NCBI GenBank assembly: GCA_001515955.1
Contig: LOES01000029.1
Coordinates: 1 to 42,933 of the forward strand
Direction: 5' to 3'
DNA from: Clostridia bacterium BRH_c25
GTDB taxonomy: Bacteria > Bacillota_A > Clostridia > Lutisporales > Lutisporaceae
Length of the DNA stretch: 42,933 nt
Part shown: piece by piece, positions 40,429 to 42,933 of the stretch
How positions within the stretch are numbered: position 1 is the stretch's first letter
Layout of the letters: each line of letters opens with the position of its first letter
Program-made: the position numbers and the translations under genes
Notes under the pieces: model-generated
Told to the model about the DNA's origin: nothing
What the model saw: only the letters and a program-made list of their open reading frames with translations
Database searches by the model: none

Positions 40429-42084
40429 CTATAGCCTTGCACCCTCCCGTGCTTCGCCTGCAATAAGTGAATATATCCTTAGGATGCCTTTTTCTTTTCT
40501 TTCCGGACAGGCTGCTGCCTCACGCTCCAAAAAGTCAGGTGCCTCATCATTAATAGTTCCGTTTTCCGTATCAATGACAATGATGTCTCCGTTGCTGACC
40601 TTGGCCAGCGGCCCACCTGATGCCGCCTCGGGTGTGATCTGGCATACACCGACACCCTTTGCAAAACCCGAAAACCTTCCATCTGTGATTACTGCAACAT
40701 CTTCTTCAAGCCCCGCACCTACAACCGCACCCGAAACACCGAAGCAATCAGGCATTCCGGGTCCACCCTTTGGCCCCATGAAGCGAAGAACAAGCACATC
40801 TCCCTTTTTCACCTCACCGGCTTCAACGGCTGCCATGGCCTCAGACTGTGATTCGTAGACCTTGGCTGTACCTGCAAATCTATTTTTGCTGTGCTTGAAG
40901 GCTCTTACAACAGCACTTTCTGCAATATTGCCTTTAAGTACTATGATGCCGCCATTTTTCATGACCGGATTTTCCATTGTTTGAACCACCCTGCTGCCGG
41001 AAGCCTCGTTCAGCTTTTTACCCTCTGCACATACTTCAGCGGTTGTTTTACCGGAAATTCCGACCTGTGTGCCGTCAAGCTCCCTTTGGATCGCACTCAT
41101 AACTGCCGGCACACCTCCTGCTCTTTCAAGCTCAGTCAGATAATACTCCCCTACCGGCTTTGTATTCAGAACACAAGGGATTTTGCGGCTGACATCCGCA
41201 ATATAGTCTATATCCAGTTTATCGTTATATCCCATGTCATGACTTAGAGCAAGCATGTGCAAAATGGAATTCGACGCTGCACCGATTGCCATAGCACTTT
41301 TCATCATATTGGACAGTGCCTGGGGTGTAACGATATCGGAGAATTTAACATCCTTTTCAACCATATCTACAATCCTGTATCCTGCGCGTTTTGCAAGCCG
41401 CAGCTGTGCAGCTGTTCCCGCAAGCTTGGTAGAGGAAAAGGGCATTGAGATTCCAAGAGCCTCCGATAAAACCTGTATGGTATTTGCCGTACCCATAATC
41501 GGACATGCTCCGCTCCCGGGGATTACATTGTTTTCCCATTCATCTATTTCCTCGTCGGGCATATCAAATATCTTCCCACTGAAAACTTTTTCATCCAGAT
41601 CAGCAAGAGATACCTCTTTGCCTCCGACACGGCCTGTATCCATGATGCCTCCCGGCACGATCACCATCGGCATATTGAGTCTTGAAGCGCCAAGCAGTGC
41701 ACCCGGAATGGTTTTGTCACAGGTTGTTACCACCACCAGACCGTCGAAAAGCTGTGTGCCGACTATTGTTTCTATATCCAATGCAATAAGATCCCTTGCC
41801 GGCAGGTCGTACCGTATACCGTCAAGACCCAGCACCTGTGTGGCACATTGGGATATTGTTGAAAATTCCAACGGTGTCGCTCCTGCCTGCCAAATGCCGT
41901 TCTTAATGCTTTCAACCATGTTCTTCAGGTGAAAATGCCCGGGACAAACCTCGCTGAAGGTATTAACGATAGCTATAAGCGGACGGTTCAGATCTTCGTC
42001 CGTAAGGCCGATTCCCTTGTAAACTGCACGGCGGTGGACAGAGCGTTTGCCGGTATAGTATTGCTTAGTATAATATTCAGCCAT
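40429..42084 (-). CDS. IlvD/Edd family dehydratase (dihydroxy-acid or sugar-acid dehydratase)
   Basis: The 551-residue protein belongs to the IlvD/Edd family of iron-sulfur dehydratases. The cluster cysteines are visible in SEVCPGHFH, TTCDKTIPG and SGACPIMGTANT. The C-terminal domain has MKNGGIIVLKGN, RFMGPKGGPGMP and TDGRFSGFAKG. No branched-chain amino-acid genes are near, and zinc dehydrogenases flank it, so dehydration of an aldonic acid to a 2-keto-3-deoxy acid is at least as likely as the valine/isoleucine pathway. The gene lies 18 bases upstream-adjacent to the partial zinc dehydrogenase. The substrate cannot be settled by eye. Confidence 0.9.
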   Translation of the reverse strand: MAEYYTKQYYTGKRSVHRRAVYKGIGLTDEDLNRPLIAIVNTFSEVCPGHFHLKNMVESIKNGIWQAGATPLEFSTISQCATQVLGLDGIRYDLPARDLIALDIETIVGTQLFDGLVVVTTCDKTIPGALLGASRLNMPMVIVPGGIMDTGRVGGKEVSLADLDEKVFSGKIFDMPDEEIDEWENNVIPGSGACPIMGTANTIQVLSEALGISMPFSSTKLAGTAAQLRLAKRAGYRIVDMVEKDVKFSDIVTPQALSNMMKSAMAIGAASNSILHMLALSHDMGYNDKLDIDYIADVSRKIPCVLNTKPVGEYYLTELERAGGVPAVMSAIQRELDGTQVGISGKTTAEVCAEGKKLNEASGSRVVQTMENPVMKNGGIIVLKGNIAESAVVRAFKHSKNRFAGTAKVYESQSEAMAAVEAGEVKKGDVLVLRFMGPKGGPGMPDCFGVSGAVVGAGLEEDVAVITDGRFSGFAKGVGVCQITPEAASGGPLAKVSNGDIIVIDTENGTINDEAPDFLEREAAACPERKEKGILRIYSLIAGEAREGARL

Positions 42085-42102
42085 AAAGATTCCCCTTTCA
42101 AA

Positions 42103-42933
42103 TCAATAGGAAATGAGTGCCTTCATACATTTTGTATCAGGGGCTATTACTGTTTCAAAGGCCTCATTTATTTGAGTATACGGAAATATATCAGTAATAT
42201 ATTTTGTAAGATCTATTCTGCCTGCGGATATCAGGGAAATAGCTTTTTCAAAATCAAAGCAATAGCCTTGAGAACCCTTTAATGTAATTTCCTTTGACAG
42301 AATTTTTGCATAGGGATAATTTGTAAAAGGTCTTGAGCTTATCCCCATCTGCACAATGATCCCCAGCTTGCGCACCATTTCCAATGCGCTTATGGCACAG
42401 GCTTCCACCCCTGTGCATTCTATTACAATATCACAGCCAATATCATCCGTTGCTTCTATGACAGCCTGAACAACATCCGTCGTTTTCGAGTTCAAGCCTG
42501 TTGCCCCGGAAAGCTCTTCGGCTTTTCTTAAGCGGTAATCATTCAAGTCGATTATCCATACTTTTGCAGCACCCTTTTCCTTGCACAGAGCAGCAACGAG
42601 TGTTCCAATGGCCCCGGAACCTATAACCGTTACCGTTTTGCCCAACATTTCCCCTGCTTTTTCCACACCGTGTACGGCAACTGACAGTGGCTCTATCAGG
42701 GCTGCCGACTTGGAGTCAACACCGGAAGGAACCTTGTGTGCCCAGCGTGCATCCACAATAAAATAATCAGTGTAGCCGGCCTGTCCTTTGCGGTATTGGT
42801 AGGAAACCGAATTACACATATGGTATTCGCCACGGAGGCAATACTCACACTCACCGCATACAAGAATTGGCTCAGGAGCAATTAAATCCCCCACACTAAA
42901 GCCTTTGACATTACTTCCCATCGCGGCAACAAC
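42103..42933 (-). CDS. Zinc-dependent alcohol dehydrogenase (5' end outside window)
   Basis: Open to the right edge; 277 residues are visible. They include the structural zinc loop CGECEYCLRGEYHMC, the Rossmann motif GSGAIGTLVAALCKEKGA and a C-terminal substrate domain. This is an MDR-family polyol or sorbitol-type dehydrogenase. The frame continues past the first internal Met (VVAAMGSNVKG), so the true start and the catalytic-zinc region lie outside. It is the first visible gene of the leftward operon with the IlvD-type dehydratase, consistent with polyol or aldonate oxidation followed by dehydration. Confidence 0.88.
   Translation of the reverse strand, partial: VVAAMGSNVKGFSVGDLIAPEPILVCGECEYCLRGEYHMCNSVSYQYRKGQAGYTDYFIVDARWAHKVPSGVDSKSAALIEPLSVAVHGVEKAGEMLGKTVTVIGSGAIGTLVAALCKEKGAAKVWIIDLNDYRLRKAEELSGATGLNSKTTDVVQAVIEATDDIGCDIVIECTGVEACAISALEMVRKLGIIVQMGISSRPFTNYPYAKILSKEITLKGSQGYCFDFEKAISLISAGRIDLTKYITDIFPYTQINEAFETVIAPDTKCMKALISY

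Noticed and set aside
41255..41932. 225-codon plus-strand frame inside the IlvD-type gene
   Set aside because: Antisense shadow caused by codon bias of the dehydratase; its own sequence has no domain.
1..42933. CRISPR array, tRNA genes, rRNA genes, intact transposase
   Set aside because: No regularly spaced repeats, no tRNA cloverleaf signatures and no transposase domains were seen on either strand.

Overview
The window looks like a chromosomal stretch from a low-GC, spore-forming Clostridia-type member of the Bacillota. Support for this: the replication/sporulation block dnaX-ybaB-recR-DUF2508-bofA, a large Alu-containing SRP RNA, a Spo0E-like phosphatase, a YmaF-family protein, AT-rich intergenic DNA, strong AGGAGG-type ribosome binding sites, and anaerobic metabolism genes (EtfAB, acyl-CoA dehydrogenase, TAXI-TRAP). 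No species can be named from the sequence alone. There is no rRNA, tRNA, CRISPR array or intact insertion sequence.

Region 1 (1-13.9 kb) is mostly housekeeping and signalling on the minus strand. It holds bofA (cut by the left edge), a DUF2508 gene, recR, ybaB, dnaX, a membrane HAMP-PAS-GAF-HD-GYP c-di-GMP phosphodiesterase, the SRP RNA, a small plus-strand membrane protein, a DUF3243 protein, a zinc-ribbon protein, a plus-strand EamA exporter, a radical SAM protein coupled to an HtrA protease, an OmpR/HisKA two-component system, a LiaF-like membrane protein and an HxH-repeat YmaF protein.

Region 2 (13.9-25.5 kb) is a catabolic operon read leftwards: four-carbon acid-sugar kinase (DtnK/OtnK type), PdxA2, iron alcohol dehydrogenase, TAXI-TRAP binding protein and fused permease, a fumarate-reductase-like flavoprotein and a DapA-family lyase. 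A PrpR-type regulator with a degenerate AAA+ domain is divergent from it. The kinase and PdxA2 together suggest four-carbon aldonate (D-threonate-like) breakdown to dihydroxyacetone phosphate. The lyase, flavoprotein and alcohol dehydrogenase suggest a wider or different substrate.

Region 3 (25.5-34.8 kb) is more AT-rich and accessory. It has a hemerythrin, small and membrane proteins, an EAL phosphodiesterase behind a c-di-GMP-I (GEMM) riboswitch with a terminator platform, a Spo0E-like protein, a broken HTH gene, a ~199-residue tyrosine recombinase with a palindromic leader, a CBS-GGDEF cyclase overlapping an unknown 116-residue gene, and a 1017-residue BTAD-AAA-TPR regulator. Together with the HD-GYP protein, c-di-GMP synthesis, degradation and sensing are all represented.

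Region 4 (34.8-42.9 kb) starts with a plus-strand prolyl-tRNA editing protein. A second leftward catabolic operon follows: zinc dehydrogenase (cut by the right edge), IlvD/Edd dehydratase, enoyl-CoA hydratase, second zinc dehydrogenase, acyl-CoA dehydrogenase lacking the usual catalytic glutamate, EtfB and EtfA. Short dispersed repeats and large hairpins occur between genes across the window.
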